From: Chara braunii
Taxonomy: Eukaryota > Streptophyta > Charophyceae > Charales > Characeae
Assembly: GCA_003427395.1 (NCBI GenBank)
Contig: BFEA01000088.1
Location: 3,415,213-3,457,662 of the forward strand
Direction of reading: 5' to 3'
DNA length: 42,450 bases
The notes below the pieces were generated by a model that searched no databases, was not told the origin of the DNA, and was given only the letters and a program-made list of their open reading frames with translations. The translations under genes were made by a program, and so were the position numbers. Shown here piece by piece: positions 29,112 to 38,693 of this stretch. Position 1 is the stretch's first letter, and each line of letters begins with the position of its first letter.

Positions 29112-30776
29112 TCAGAGACAAACCATAGTGTGGGCAAGGCTGTGGTCAGTCTTTAGCTTGTGGCTCCTTAGTTCCTTATCTTCGGCCTCCTGAAGCCATT
29201 GTTCCACTGGGTCCCGACTTAGAAACTTGACCAATCGTTGCCCCGGGAAGGGCCCTTTCAATCCAGTTCCATCCAAATCTTCCTGTTCGAAGGTGTTCAG
29301 TCCCACCCGCTTGGCGACCCGGTAGGGGCCTTTGAACCTCCTTCCCAACTGTCCCGACCAAGTACTTTCCAGTGCCGAGTTCCTTAGCAATACCATCTCC
29401 CCCACTTGAAGTGGCTCCTTTCTGACATTCTTAACCTGGTCCCACCTTGCCTTGTCCCTCATTCTGCTGTCCAGTACCCGGTTGGCGATGTCTTCCATGA
29501 CCTCCTCATTCTTAAGAATTTGTTGACATCTTGCCTCGATTAACTCTTCAGTGGTCATTTGCGGATCATCATTTATCCTATTCCAGGTAGGTACCAAGGC
29601 TTCCACAGGAAAGTCGATCTCTCTTCCGTACCAAAGCTCTGCCGGGATACATCCTGTTGTCCTTTTAGGGGTCATATTCTCTGCAAAGACAACCTGCTTA
29701 AGATACCTAGGCCAGTTCCCCAGATGGTCCGCTGCGAGCTTTGCAATCGTGTTCTTCAAGGTTCAGTGCCCCCTTTCCACAGGTGCATTGGCCTCAGGGT
29801 GATACGGCTCGATGAGTTTGATTGGTATGCAGAGTCTCTTAAGCATCCCCAATACTTCTTGGTTCACAAACTCCGTCCCATTGTCTGCTATAAACCTCCT
29901 GACGAACGGATGCCTCAAGTAGAAGTCTTCTATCCAGTCCGCCACACTCCTCCCTGTCTTTTTCTTGAGGGCGACTGCCTCCACGAACCCGTTCAGGTTG
30001 TCTCGCGCATCCAGGATATACCTGTACCCATCCATTGATACAGGCATGACCGCGAGGTCGAGGTGGACCAAATGCCCCGGCCCTAGCACCCGCGTTGGTC
30101 TAAGCGGCTCGAAGACCCGCACCGAGCTTCGTTCTTGGCAAGTAAGGCAACTCTGGCAGTATATGGCGACCATGCCTGCCATGCCTGACCAATAATAGAG
30201 TGGCGTTATCTTTGCAAGTGTTCCTTTGGACGACCGATGACCTCCAACTAACCCGTCGTGCATTGCCTGGATAACGTCTACTTGCCTAGGTCTTCCGCAC
30301 ACAACCCCTCTGGGCATAGCACCTTCCTCCCTTCGGAACAAATGCCCGCCCCTTAGGACGTACCTTTCGGCTTCTTCTCTTGCTTTAATACTGACTTCCG
30401 TAGGTTGTTTGTTTCCTACCAACAACAGCCCGATCTCCCGAAAGAGCCCTTCGTATGATTGGACATAGAAAAACTCCTCCCCTTCCTGGCCCCCATCCTT
30501 TCCTTCCTGCATTTGACTTACCTCCCATCGCAACTCCTTCCTTTCCCAAGATTCCACTAGGCTCATTACTGCTTCCCGGCCTCCCTTGACTGCCATCGCC
30601 ATTAGTTCCTCTTTCGGTCCTATTATCGTTCCCCATGAGTCCTTTTCTTCTCCGCGTATTCGAGTGGTAATTGGTCCTTCTCTAAGTTCTGCTACTATGG
30701 CAGGTGCCCCCTTCTCCAAAGTCTGGATTAATTGTTCTCCCGATGTGCATCCCCCGCTCATCATTTCGTTATCCAC
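29112..30776 (-). pseudogene. pol: Integrase of element B
   Basis: Integrase with an N-terminal zinc-binding region (MHDGLVGGHRSSKG, then CQSCLTCQE) and core residues D in LVHLDLAVMPVSMDGYRYI, D in RFIADNGTEFVN and E in NAPVERGH. An in-frame TGA at 29762-29760 follows ERGH. The same frame then continues with LKNTIAKLAADHLGNWPRYL, TTGCIPAELWYG and a C-terminal GPYRVAKRVGLNTFE segment, ending at 29112. CGA to TGA at a CpG would explain the stop. The element's cDNA would be inserted by this enzyme; this copy is dead unless the stop is read through. No chromodomain is seen. Confidence 0.88.
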
Positions 30777-31645
30777 CGCGAGAGTCCCTCCCTTTGTATT
30801 CGAGGAATGCGTCTATGGGCTCTGCATCCTCCATCCCTTCGGGAGTGATGCAAACCCGACTCAGCCCATCTGCCTTGTTGCGGATTCCAGCAATCCGTTC
30901 GATCTTGTAATCGAACTGCCAGATGAATCCTACCCATCTCCCTATCGTCGGATCCATAGGCCTGTAGTTCTTTAGAGCCCCTGCGACATTCGTCGACATT
31001 CGTCGGATCGATCCTTAAGATGAACCGCCTCCCAAATAGGTAGGCCTGGAAGGTCTTAAGGCAATGCAGGATGGCTAGGACTTCCGTCTTGAATTGCGAG
31101 TACCGCTGTTCTGTGGACTTCAAGGTTCTACTTTCGAACCTAATCGGCCTCTCTTTTTCTCCCTCATCCCTTTGAATCAACACACCTCCTACGGCCAAAG
31201 GTCCTCCATCCATCTCTAGGATGAAGGGTCGTCCCACTTTGTCATTAAAACAAGGCGCGGACAGGGCGACTGTCTCAGATGTCAATATGTCCTTGAGCCT
31301 TTGGACAACTCCTTCTCGCTCCTCTGTCCAATCCATGGTTCCTTCTTCCCTGATCATAGCCCGAATAGGCTCAACAATCTTGGCAAAGTTCTTAATGAAG
31401 ATCCTCCAAAAGCCGACTACGCCTAGGAATGCCCTTACCTCCGTCGTCGTGCGCAGTGGTGTCGGCCACTGTGATATCTTGTCGGTCTTTGCCGGATTCG
31501 GCTTCCTGCCGTAAGCACCGCAACGAAATCCTAGCATAGTTACCTCTGGTACTGCTAGGATACTCTTTGGTCCACTAGCCGTAATGTTGTATACTAGGAA
31601 CCGGCGGAGTAAGTCCTTGATGTCCTGCAGGTGTTCCCACACAAA
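30768..31645 (-). pseudogene. pol: RT thumb and RNase H of element B, frameshifted
   Basis: Starts in the RT thumb (WEHLQDIKDLLRRFLVYN, then LGFRCGAYGRKPNPAKTDKI and VRAFLGVVGFWRIFIKNFAK). RNase H follows: FILEMDGGPLAVGGVLIQRD (Asp), QRYSQFKTEVLAILHCLKTF (Glu) and FILRIDPTNV (Asp). Right after the last motif a 10-bp tandem duplication (GACGAATGTC, about 30985-31005) shifts the frame. The true continuation, with FIWQFDYKIERIAGIRNKAD and GLSRV, lies in the alternative frame down to about 30769. Confidence 0.85.
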
Positions 31646-32475
31646 ACGTCGGATCCCTGGCTGGACTTCCGTCTCGTCCTTCTCCTGCGCGCCTTTGATC
31701 GGATTCCCATCGATGTAAGGCTCACATTTTTATGGGAATATGTCCCTGGCCACGGCGAGCATCCTGTGTTGTGCTTCGGCCACCGCGTTTGTGAATCCCA
31801 TGGGGGGTCACTTGCATCTGTAGCTGGCCTACGGGGGTGTGCATAGCGGTGTATGGCCTGTCCCGAACATCCAATGGAAGTTGGTCGTACCCTGAGTACA
31901 GATCTATCATGGAGTAAATGCTCCGACCGGCGTGCGATTCTGCTAATAAGTCAGCCTGAGGTAGCAAGCCAGCATCCCGGATGGTTACCGCATTCAACTT
32001 CTGCAGGTCCTGAATCCACCTTATTGTCTTGTTAGGCTTCCGAAAGACTAACCACCGGTTTGCGTATGGCGACGCCGTAGGCTCCACAACGAAGGAGTCC
32101 ATTTTCGCTCGGAGGAGGTCTGTTACTTCTCCTGCTATCCCAAATTCATAGGATGGCCCCTTGTCATTCCTGCACTCATGTTCTACCGTGTGGATTCTGA
32201 CCGGAGGGATCAACTTCGCATCCAGTCGTCCCTTCTGGTGATCACTAAAGGCAAATGCCTGGTGAAACTCCTGGCAGGTCCTTTTGATCAGGCGGGTTTC
32301 TTCTTCCGTTAAGAACCCGTCTATCCCTATCTTCATTGTGTCAGCTACCTCATCTGGTATCCAATGTCCCTCCGTCGCCCTTCTTTCTCGGATCACTTGA
32401 AGGACCTCTTCCTCCTTTTCCATAGCCGCTTCCTTTGATGTCTCTAGCAGGAACGAGACCGGTTTTGCTTTCTTC
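31646..32475 (-). pseudogene. pol: Reverse transcriptase of element B
   Basis: Begins in the frame with KYKPVGKKAKPVSFLLE (about 32490-32440), matching the start of RT in element A. Blocks: IRWIQDLQKLNAVTIRDAG, AGRSIYSMIDLYSGYDQLPL and MHTPVGQLQMQVTP. An extra C in a C-run near 31805 shifts the frame. The continuing frame holds GFTNAVAEAQ, then a TAA after IFP, and the catalytic box YIDGNPIKG, where the second Asp of Y-x-D-D is Gly. So there are at least three independent inactivating changes. Many residues are shared with element A RT. Confidence 0.88.
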
Positions 32476-32476
32476 C

Positions 32477-34201
32477 CTACCGGCTTGTACTTTCGAACAC
32501 TTCCTTCCGGGATCTTTCTCCTAAAAAATGAACAGTCGGAATTGCTCCCGTCGCCTCTACGACTCGTGGTTGAATACTAACTAGTTTCCCATTCAGGCAA
32601 TATCCCTTTTGCACCTCTCTCTCGAACTTGGCCAAGGCTGCCGAATCCACTCCTACCTTGTGGTATCTGAGGGCCTTGATGAGTTGCAATAGCTCGGGGA
32701 TCTCGAGTGCGATTTCTGGCACGTCTATGCGTACTTCTTTCCGTTTGGGCAGGCTAGCACCAAGTTCAACCTCTGACTCCTTTTCTGCTACCATAACACC
32801 TAGGACTTCGTCCTCCTGCCTCCTCTTCTTCTGGGGCAGGCCCATCTTGATCCACTCCTTCTTGTTGAATGCTTCCTCAATCATGATTTTTACCCTTTCT
32901 CTCATACCCTCCATCCGTGCGAAAGCCCCTTTTCGCGTGCTATCCTCGAACGACGGCGACCATGTTGCCAATTTCCCCTTCGGGGGGTCTCCTCCCGTTC
33001 CAAGGAGTCGGAGGAGCTCTCCCCGGCCGGTTACAGGGTCCTCTATGTCTACCATGTATGAGCCACCGTGCAAGTGCATGCCTATCATCTCCACGTTCGC
33101 GCACCACGGTCTTCCGAGGATTATGTCGTGGTCCATTTCCTCCATTACGGTCATCCGCTGAAACGACCAGATCGATTCTCTGACCCCTGCCTTCACAGCA
33201 CACTTCGTGACGTACCCAGCGAACGGGATTTCCCCGCCAGCTCCTCGGATGCTCCCTGTTACTTCCTTGTTTACCGTACATCCTGTGATCGTTGCGAAAT
33301 CTCGTCTTATGAGAGTGATTTCTGCCCCCCCGTCTACTAACGCGTCGGTATGAGGAGTCCCGATCTGGATTTTCAGTTTCCCTACGGGCAGTGCATGAAA
33401 GCTAAGCTTTGTCTCGAGTGGTGATCTCATGACTTCGCCGCCCTCCCTGTCGGGCAAGCTCAAACGAATGTCTGCAAAGGCTTTTTCGAGATCCTCCAAG
33501 TCCCCGTGACTCCTCTGAAGGTTAGCCACTTCTTGCGGAGCTTCCTCCTCCCTCTCCCCTTCTGGTAATTCGGGGTTGTCGTCTATTTCTACTCGCCTCT
33601 GAGTCAACAGTTGTCTGAGCCCTTTGAGCAACCTAGGGCTAGCCTGCAGCATGGTCTGAAAAGACACCGACACCATGGTTCCTAGTAACTTGCTAATGGT
33701 GTCGTCGAGCTCAGGCAATGTTAAGATCGGGATTTGATACCGAAACTTCTTCTTAGCGGCGGTAACCTTGTCCGCAGGCTCCTCTTCCCTAGGCTTCCCA
33801 TAGACTTTCTCTGGTTCCTCGGCCTCAGGCTCTGCCTGGGGTTCGGAGCTTCCGGCCACCTCCTCCATAATGGTGTCACGGTTAATCCTTCTCCCGGCTG
33901 TTCCCAGTCGAGTGGTTGCGTTCACCCTATCACGTCCGTCGTTTTCCAAAATAAAGTTGGCCTGAGGCCCGCGCCCTCGGAGTTGATCCCAGATGATCTC
34001 GCCCACCGGTTCGGCTTCTACGGCTGTTATTTCTAACCCGTTGAACATGATAATGGCTCGCCGCATCCCTCCTGGCGAGTTCCAGTTCACCCGTTCCCCT
34101 TGTGGTCCAAATATCTCCCCCTTTAATGATCTGGTACACCTTCTTTTCAGAATATCATGGTTGAGCTTTGGGCACGCGCGCACATAATGTCCTATCGCGG
34201 T
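32477..34201 (-). CDS. pro: Protease region of element B (Pro plus spacer)
   Basis: A long frame that runs from the second half of the gag zinc knuckle (CTAIGHYVRACPKL) after the gag stop to a stop at 32477. It has a domain with GLEITAVEAEP, an acidic linker, helices (LPELDDTISKLLGTMVSVSF), then the protease: HTDALVDGGAEITLIRRDFA and MDHDIILGRPWCANVEMIG. The active site reads D-G-G where retropepsins have D-(S/T)-G, so activity is doubtful or it is a mutation. After protease a charged spacer (PELLQLIKALRYHKVGVD) resembles the spacer in element A. RT follows in another frame, with about 20 nt of overlap around KYKP. Confidence 0.85.
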   Translation of the reverse strand, partial: TAIGHYVRACPKLNHDILKRRCTRSLKGEIFGPQGERVNWNSPGGMRRAIIMFNGLEITAVEAEPVGEIIWDQLRGRGPQANFILENDGRDRVNATTRLGTAGRRINRDTIMEEVAGSSEPQAEPEAEEPEKVYGKPREEEPADKVTAAKKKFRYQIPILTLPELDDTISKLLGTMVSVSFQTMLQASPRLLKGLRQLLTQRRVEIDDNPELPEGEREEEAPQEVANLQRSHGDLEDLEKAFADIRLSLPDREGGEVMRSPLETKLSFHALPVGKLKIQIGTPHTDALVDGGAEITLIRRDFATITGCTVNKEVTGSIRGAGGEIPFAGYVTKCAVKAGVRESIWSFQRMTVMEEMDHDIILGRPWCANVEMIGMHLHGGSYMVDIEDPVTGRGELLRLLGTGGDPPKGKLATWSPSFEDSTRKGAFARMEGMRERVKIMIEEAFNKKEWIKMGLPQKKRRQEDEVLGVMVAEKESEVELGASLPKRKEVRIDVPEIALEIPELLQLIKALRYHKVGVDSAALAKFEREVQKGYCLNGKLVSIQPRVVEATGAIPTVHFLGERSRKEVFESTSR

Positions 34202-34204
34202 ACA

Positions 34205-35707
34205 TTACTTGCATTGCTCGTTAGCAGGATCTTTCCGTCTGAATCCCTGGTTGGCTACACCTGGCGGAACCACAGCTTCCTGGGGAGGGAGGGCGGGTCG
34301 GGATACTTGCGCCTGCACAACCAGTAGCGCGCCTTCCATCCTTTCAATCGTATTGTCGACCCCGTGCACCCGTTCATGTTGACTTTCAATTCCCTTCTTT
34401 ACCTTGTCGCTCGTCCTACCGGTCAGATCTATGATCTCTCCTTCCTTGAGCAAGGCCAACGTTTCTGTTACTACCGTTTTCTCAGCCAGATCCGTTACCG
34501 TGCTAAAATCAACATCCCGCGTGTTTACGAACTTGCTCGTCTGTTGGTAAGCTGACAGGATTTTATCTTTGTCGAACTCGGAGAACTGCCTGAGGAAATA
34601 TTTGCTCATTATCCGGTCCGTGACCCCGGGGATCCTTAGTGCTACTAGAGTAAATTCTCGTAGGAAATCATTGTACGTTGCGAAGTTCTTCCTCCGAAGT
34701 GCCGCTAGGTCGGCCTCCGTTGCCATTTTCTCTGCCGCTAGGTACTTCCTCATCATCACATCCCGGGTCTCCTTCCAAGACCGGCTTGCGGCTACAATGG
34801 CCATTATGTCCCGTCCTAGGCTTAACGACACATGCTGTCCTAGATGGTCCATCTTTTCCTCCTCGATCCACTTTAGCAACGCAACTAGGTTCTCGAAGTC
34901 GATCAGGAACTCCGTGATGTTTGCTCCATCGAAAGTCTGCTTTTTCTTGGCGTCTGCCAGATAGCCTTGGTTCTTGTTCAGTGCTCGTATAAGGGATGAT
35001 ACTATCTTCCTAAGGCCGCCTTCGGAGCTACTGGCCTCGCCTGCCATGCTGGTATCTGGCCCTCTAGTCTTTGCCGTTCCTTCCGGGTCGAACCATCCCA
35101 ACACCCTTTCTCTGAGGCTCCAGAGCCCTTCGCATCCTCGCGATACTGCTGGCGTGGTCGGCAGACGGCTAGCCCTACTATCTATGGCCGACGGGGTCGT
35201 AGCCTTCTCTGCCTCCATTCCCGACGAGTTCTCTCTCTCTTTCCTTCTTTTGCTCGGCGTTCCCCCACGGTCACTACCCTTGTCCCCTTGCCTAGTTCCG
35301 CCCCTGGTTTTCCGTTCGTCCCGCGGTACCTCCTGCAGAGGGCCTTCTTCGTTCCCAGTCATCATTTCCTCCATCAATCTTGCCTCGTTCTCCGCGGTTC
35401 TCCTTTTTATGTTGGCTAGTTTGTGCCTCGCATCCGTGACCCTTACTTTCTTAGACATGGCTCCTTCCGAGCTTCGGGGGCTTGTCCTATCCTTATTTCT
35501 GCCCTCCTTGGTCTCCGGAGTCCCTTGCCAGCTTCCCCCGGCTTTCCCCGAGCTTTCTCCTGTGGAGATTTCCTTCCGGTTTCCTTTGGTACCATCCGGA
35601 TTTGTCGATTCTCTGTCCTTCTGCCCCCTTTCGCTTTGTGCGGCACTGGCTCCTAAGCCTGGTTCTCCTTCACTCTTACGGTTATTTGTCTCCTCCTCCG
35701 TTGCCAT
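34205..35707 (-). CDS. gag: Gag of element B
   Basis: The frame is open to 35749 through a GTG, but the first ATG is 35707 (MATEEETNNRKSEGEPG), giving 500 codons. It starts with a long charged low-complexity region (about 1-190), then a domain linker, then a Ty3/gypsy capsid: FDGANITEFLIDFENLVALL, WKETRDVMMRKYLAAEKMAT and LREFTLVALRIPG. After the capsid comes KEGEIIDLTGRTSDK, a SUMO-interaction-like core. The frame ends in TAA two residues into the zinc knuckle: NEQC-K-stop-CTAIGHYVRAC, so the knuckle is split across gag and the next frame. A CAA or AAA to TAA change is the simple explanation. Longer than gag of element A (346 aa) because of the N-terminal extension. Confidence 0.87.
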   Translation of the reverse strand: MATEEETNNRKSEGEPGLGASAAQSERGQKDRESTNPDGTKGNRKEISTGESSGKAGGSWQGTPETKEGRNKDRTSPRSSEGAMSKKVRVTDARHKLANIKRRTAENEARLMEEMMTGNEEGPLQEVPRDERKTRGGTRQGDKGSDRGGTPSKRRKERENSSGMEAEKATTPSAIDSRASRLPTTPAVSRGCEGLWSLRERVLGWFDPEGTAKTRGPDTSMAGEASSSEGGLRKIVSSLIRALNKNQGYLADAKKKQTFDGANITEFLIDFENLVALLKWIEEEKMDHLGQHVSLSLGRDIMAIVAASRSWKETRDVMMRKYLAAEKMATEADLAALRRKNFATYNDFLREFTLVALRIPGVTDRIMSKYFLRQFSEFDKDKILSAYQQTSKFVNTRDVDFSTVTDLAEKTVVTETLALLKEGEIIDLTGRTSDKVKKGIESQHERVHGVDNTIERMEGALLVVQAQVSRPALPPQEAVVPPGVANQGFRRKDPANEQCK

Positions 35708-36171
35708 TTTGCCTAGTTCTGCATAAGCCAAAGAGTTCCCAGGATACACGCAATGCGAGGTACTTAGGTTTCCTAGGCTCCCAGCTCTGTTGGCTTATCT
35801 TTATAGCCCCCTTTCCTATCCCCGTTTCCTGATTGCCTTTCCCTAAGGAGGAGCCACGAATGGCCCTGCCGCCCAGCCGATCTATGAACGTGACTTGGCT
35901 TCCTTTATCACAAACTCAGTTGTGGTGCCCTTGTCCCGTCGGCCGATGCGAGGGAGTCCGGATTAGGCATTCTGCTAGGGAAGGTCTTCCCGAGTTTTGT
36001 TTCCTATTTTTGATCTTCAGGGTTATGATCAATCATTAGGAGCCTACCCCCTTCTTTGTTTTTCGAGCGGGTTTTAGCCATCCGGGTCCGAGCCCCCTTT
36101 CTTATTCCCATCGGCGAACTTCCGTACGTAGCAACTATACTCGATCTGCCCTATTGGCCCGCCTGCGGATG
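35708..36171 (-). other. Leader between the last pre-gag ORF and gag of element B
   Basis: About 460 nt with no frame longer than about 60 codons on the sense strand and no LTR or primer-binding site. It is not an intact intron by eye, but short AG/GT pairs are present and splicing cannot be excluded. Confidence 0.45.
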
Positions 36172-36989
36172 CTAGTCCCGTTCTCGCCCTCGCGGCTCTT
36201 CCGGTTTGGTCGGCTCCTCGAATAGTTCAGCCACCCCTGCCAAATAACTCTCTCCTATCTCGATTTCCCTTTGGATTATGCGTTCCCACCCCGTCCAGTC
36301 TATAGCCGGGGCGCACAAAACATCAGGATATGGATGACTTCCAGTAATTCGTGGGCCCTGTTTCCCCAGAACGGCCCATGCCTCACGACGACATTATAGA
36401 ACATCGCGATGGTCAGAGAGGAAAAGTGGTCTGCCCACATTATTGCCGAGTCTGCCAGCTCCCGCGCCCTCGCGAGGCTCCCGAAGACGAGATCTATCAT
36501 AAAACGGGGAACCCGGCACCTCAGCGGTGTGGTTGGTGCCCTGAACTCCCTCCAACCTCCCATTTCTACCTGGGTAAGTAAGCCCACATTCCTTCTTCCC
36601 GTGACCGATTGTCCTATCCGGGTCAACGTCCGGGCGGCCCTTCGAAAAACCGGTGCCAGCTCATGACCTTGTACTATCTCTACCCCCAACGAGTGCCATC
36701 CGATCTCAGGCAGATACATGGTCCGGGTAACTTCCAAATTGGAATACAGATCATCCTCGGGTCCTCGATTGAGTCTCATCCCTGTCCATCGACATTTTAC
36801 CAACATGAAGGCGGCGTCCCGTCCCAAGGTCACGGCCCGCCATTCTATGTCGAAACCCTGATAGGTAGAACTCGATGGGAGGGATACTTCCCATCGTCCA
36901 CCGTTATTCCAAGGCGGTCGGGGGTAACGGGGCTGGCGTTCCATTCGCACACGGGGCTGGCGCTCCATTCGCTCACGTCTTGCTGCCAT
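36172..36989 (-). pseudogene. Pre-gag ORF 4 of element B
   Basis: ATG 36989 (MAARRERMER); upstream codons in the frame are probably leader. The main frame stops at 36300 after MFCAPRL. A one-base change in the C-run near 36308 restores a second frame, which continues with DWTGWERIIQREIEIGESYL and VAELFEEP to a TAG at 36174-36172. That continuation matches the C-termini of pre-gag ORFs 1 and 3, which shows the frameshift is real. Pattern: RWEVSLPSSS, strand AAFMLVKCRW, YLPEIGWHSLGVEI, HELAPVFRRAARTLTRIG, MGGWREF, VPRFMIDLVFG, and HGPFWGNRAHELLEVIHI. About 272 residues if joined. Unknown family; closest relatives are its neighbours. Confidence 0.7.
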
Positions 36990-37108
36990 CGTTGCCTTGG
37001 TAATTCCCTGCAGAATCCACATAGAGAGGGTTACAACCAATCCCCAGAAACTGCCCACCTACTGCCTTCCTTGTCCTTCGTGTTTTCATTCCTCTTTTCT
37101 AGTCCCAA

Positions 37109-37900
37109 CTATCCCTCTATACCCCCGGGAGCAGTAGCCTCCTCTGGCTGTTCGTACAGCCGGTCGAGATCATCTATGTAGGTCACGCCCCGACCTACCT
37201 CCTGCCGGATGACTCTCCACATGGCCTCATCACTTATGTGTGGGACTCCTGGCCTAGTATTTACTACTGCTCGTAGAATGCAAAGCACCTCGCGCCCTTG
37301 TTCGTCCCCAAAAGGCCCCATCTCTAGGAAGGCCCGATAGTATTCTTGATACATTAATGCTCCGTCAGGATTTAGCCTAGTTACGGCAGTCACCGCCTAC
37401 CGCACTCGTTCTATGCCTCCCATTCGTCTTAGCAGGAAGGGTGGTAGAATCATTCGTACAACCTCATTTGGCAGCTCGAAAACCCCCGCCGCGGTGACTT
37501 TTACCTCCGCCGTTACGTCATCTCGTTCCGGGTCTGCAAACTCAAACCCCTCCCGCCAGGTTATTTGCCATGCCCCTTCGAACATTCGCACGGGGTCCTC
37601 CCCGGAAGCCAAAGCAATCCCAAAGGTCCGCCATCCCCCTTCCGACAGGTGTAAGGATCCCGTCGCATGTACACGCCCTGGGAGGTTCAAGTTTACGCCC
37701 CCGAACTCCCCTCTCGCACGCCATTCCAGCTCCACTACTAAGTACACCATATCTTCCACCAACTCTACCCCCACCAAGTCCATTACCGAATTGCTTACCG
37801 CATTTCTTGCCGGCAGGCTTATTTCGACCCTGCCTTCTGATATTCTTGGTGGCAGGATCCCACGAGGTCTATCCTCCCAGAACGTCATTCGCCAGGCCAT
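37109..37900 (-). pseudogene. Pre-gag ORF 3 of element B, one internal stop
   Basis: ATG 37900 (MAWRMTFWEDR); the frame upstream of it opens at a GTG and is probably untranslated. A TAG at 37399-37397 interrupts it but the same frame continues to 37109, about 263 codons. Motifs in order: VEISLPARNA, VGVELVEDMVYLVVELEWRA, HATGSLHLSEGGWRTFGIAL, GEDPVRMFEGAWQITWREG, VRMILPPFLLRRM, FLEMGPFGDEQGREVLCIL and MWRVIRQEVGRGVTYIDDL. The LPPFL and MGPF blocks recur in ORF 1 and, modified, in ORF 4. No known domain. Start MAW/MAR is shared by all four copies. Confidence 0.72.
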
Positions 37901-38141
37901 CTCGCAATGTCTCCTTTCCTGCTTTCTTAGTCCGATTGCTGCACCCACCGAGATTCCGTGCCTCTCGTGTTTTAGTCTTTCAACCCTCCCTACTTATCGA
38001 ACACTGGTTCTTGCCGCTATCCCCAACTCATACATGTTCAATTCTGCCCCCTCCCATTTTCCGGTTGCTGCCACTTCTCCCTTGTTTCGATCCTTATGCA
38101 CCATCTACGGCCTAACGTACACACCCCCTTTCTAAAATGTG

Positions 38142-38660
38142 CTAAAACCCCCCAAACCACTCGGCTATGAACTCCGGTACCCAAGCCGTTAACCGTAGAT
38201 TTGGAGGCTTAAGTTCCTTCCATCCTCCCATCACAACTCTGCTACTAACTTCGTCCCATCTCTCGTTGGCGAACCGCTTGCCTTCTTTTCGGGTTCGGGC
38301 TTCCGCATCCCCTAGAAGCCACATCGGGTCCTGCCCCATTGCTAACATGGTGCAAAACAGGTGCCATCCCTCCTCGGAAAGGACAATCGTTCCGACTGAC
38401 TCTTCCTTGCCTTTTGCTATATCATCCCAACCTTCCTTTTCCCTTATTGAGTTCCAAATCCGCTTTATCCATACATATGACAAGTCCCGGGCAACCTCAA
38501 ACCCAATCCAATCGCACGTGGTCCCCCCCCATCCATTCCCGGTTGGTATAGGCATTTCTATTCCTCCTCTGAGTCGCCGTGGTTCCCAGCCTTTGAAGGT
38601 GTACCCCATCATCATCTCTTCTCTAGTCATCCTTCCCTTTCCTGCACAATACCAGGCCAC
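38142..38660 (-). pseudogene. Pre-gag ORF 2 of element B, C-terminally truncated
   Basis: The frame opens at GTG 38660 (GTG-GCC-TGG, in the place of the MAW start of the other copies), so the initiator has probably mutated; the next ATG is at 38630. It holds the N-terminal half of the family: WIGFEVARDLSYVWIKRIWN, VLSEEGWHLFCTMLAMGQDP, LLGDAEARTRKEGKRF, VVMGGWKELKPP and AWVPEFIAEWFGG. It then stops at 38142; the MGPF half is missing, and the following 240 nt give no match by eye. It starts 33 nt after ORF 1. Confidence 0.65.
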
Positions 38661-38693
38661 CCGTCCTCCCCAGGTTACGTTACCCCACCCTTC

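Noticed and set aside
34974-35726. 250-residue plus-strand ORF
   Set aside because: Antisense of the low-complexity gag N-terminus of element B.
37413-38135. 240-residue plus-strand ORF and neighbouring plus-strand frames
   Set aside because: Antisense of the pre-gag ORFs; the minus-strand paralogy across four copies decides the coding strand.
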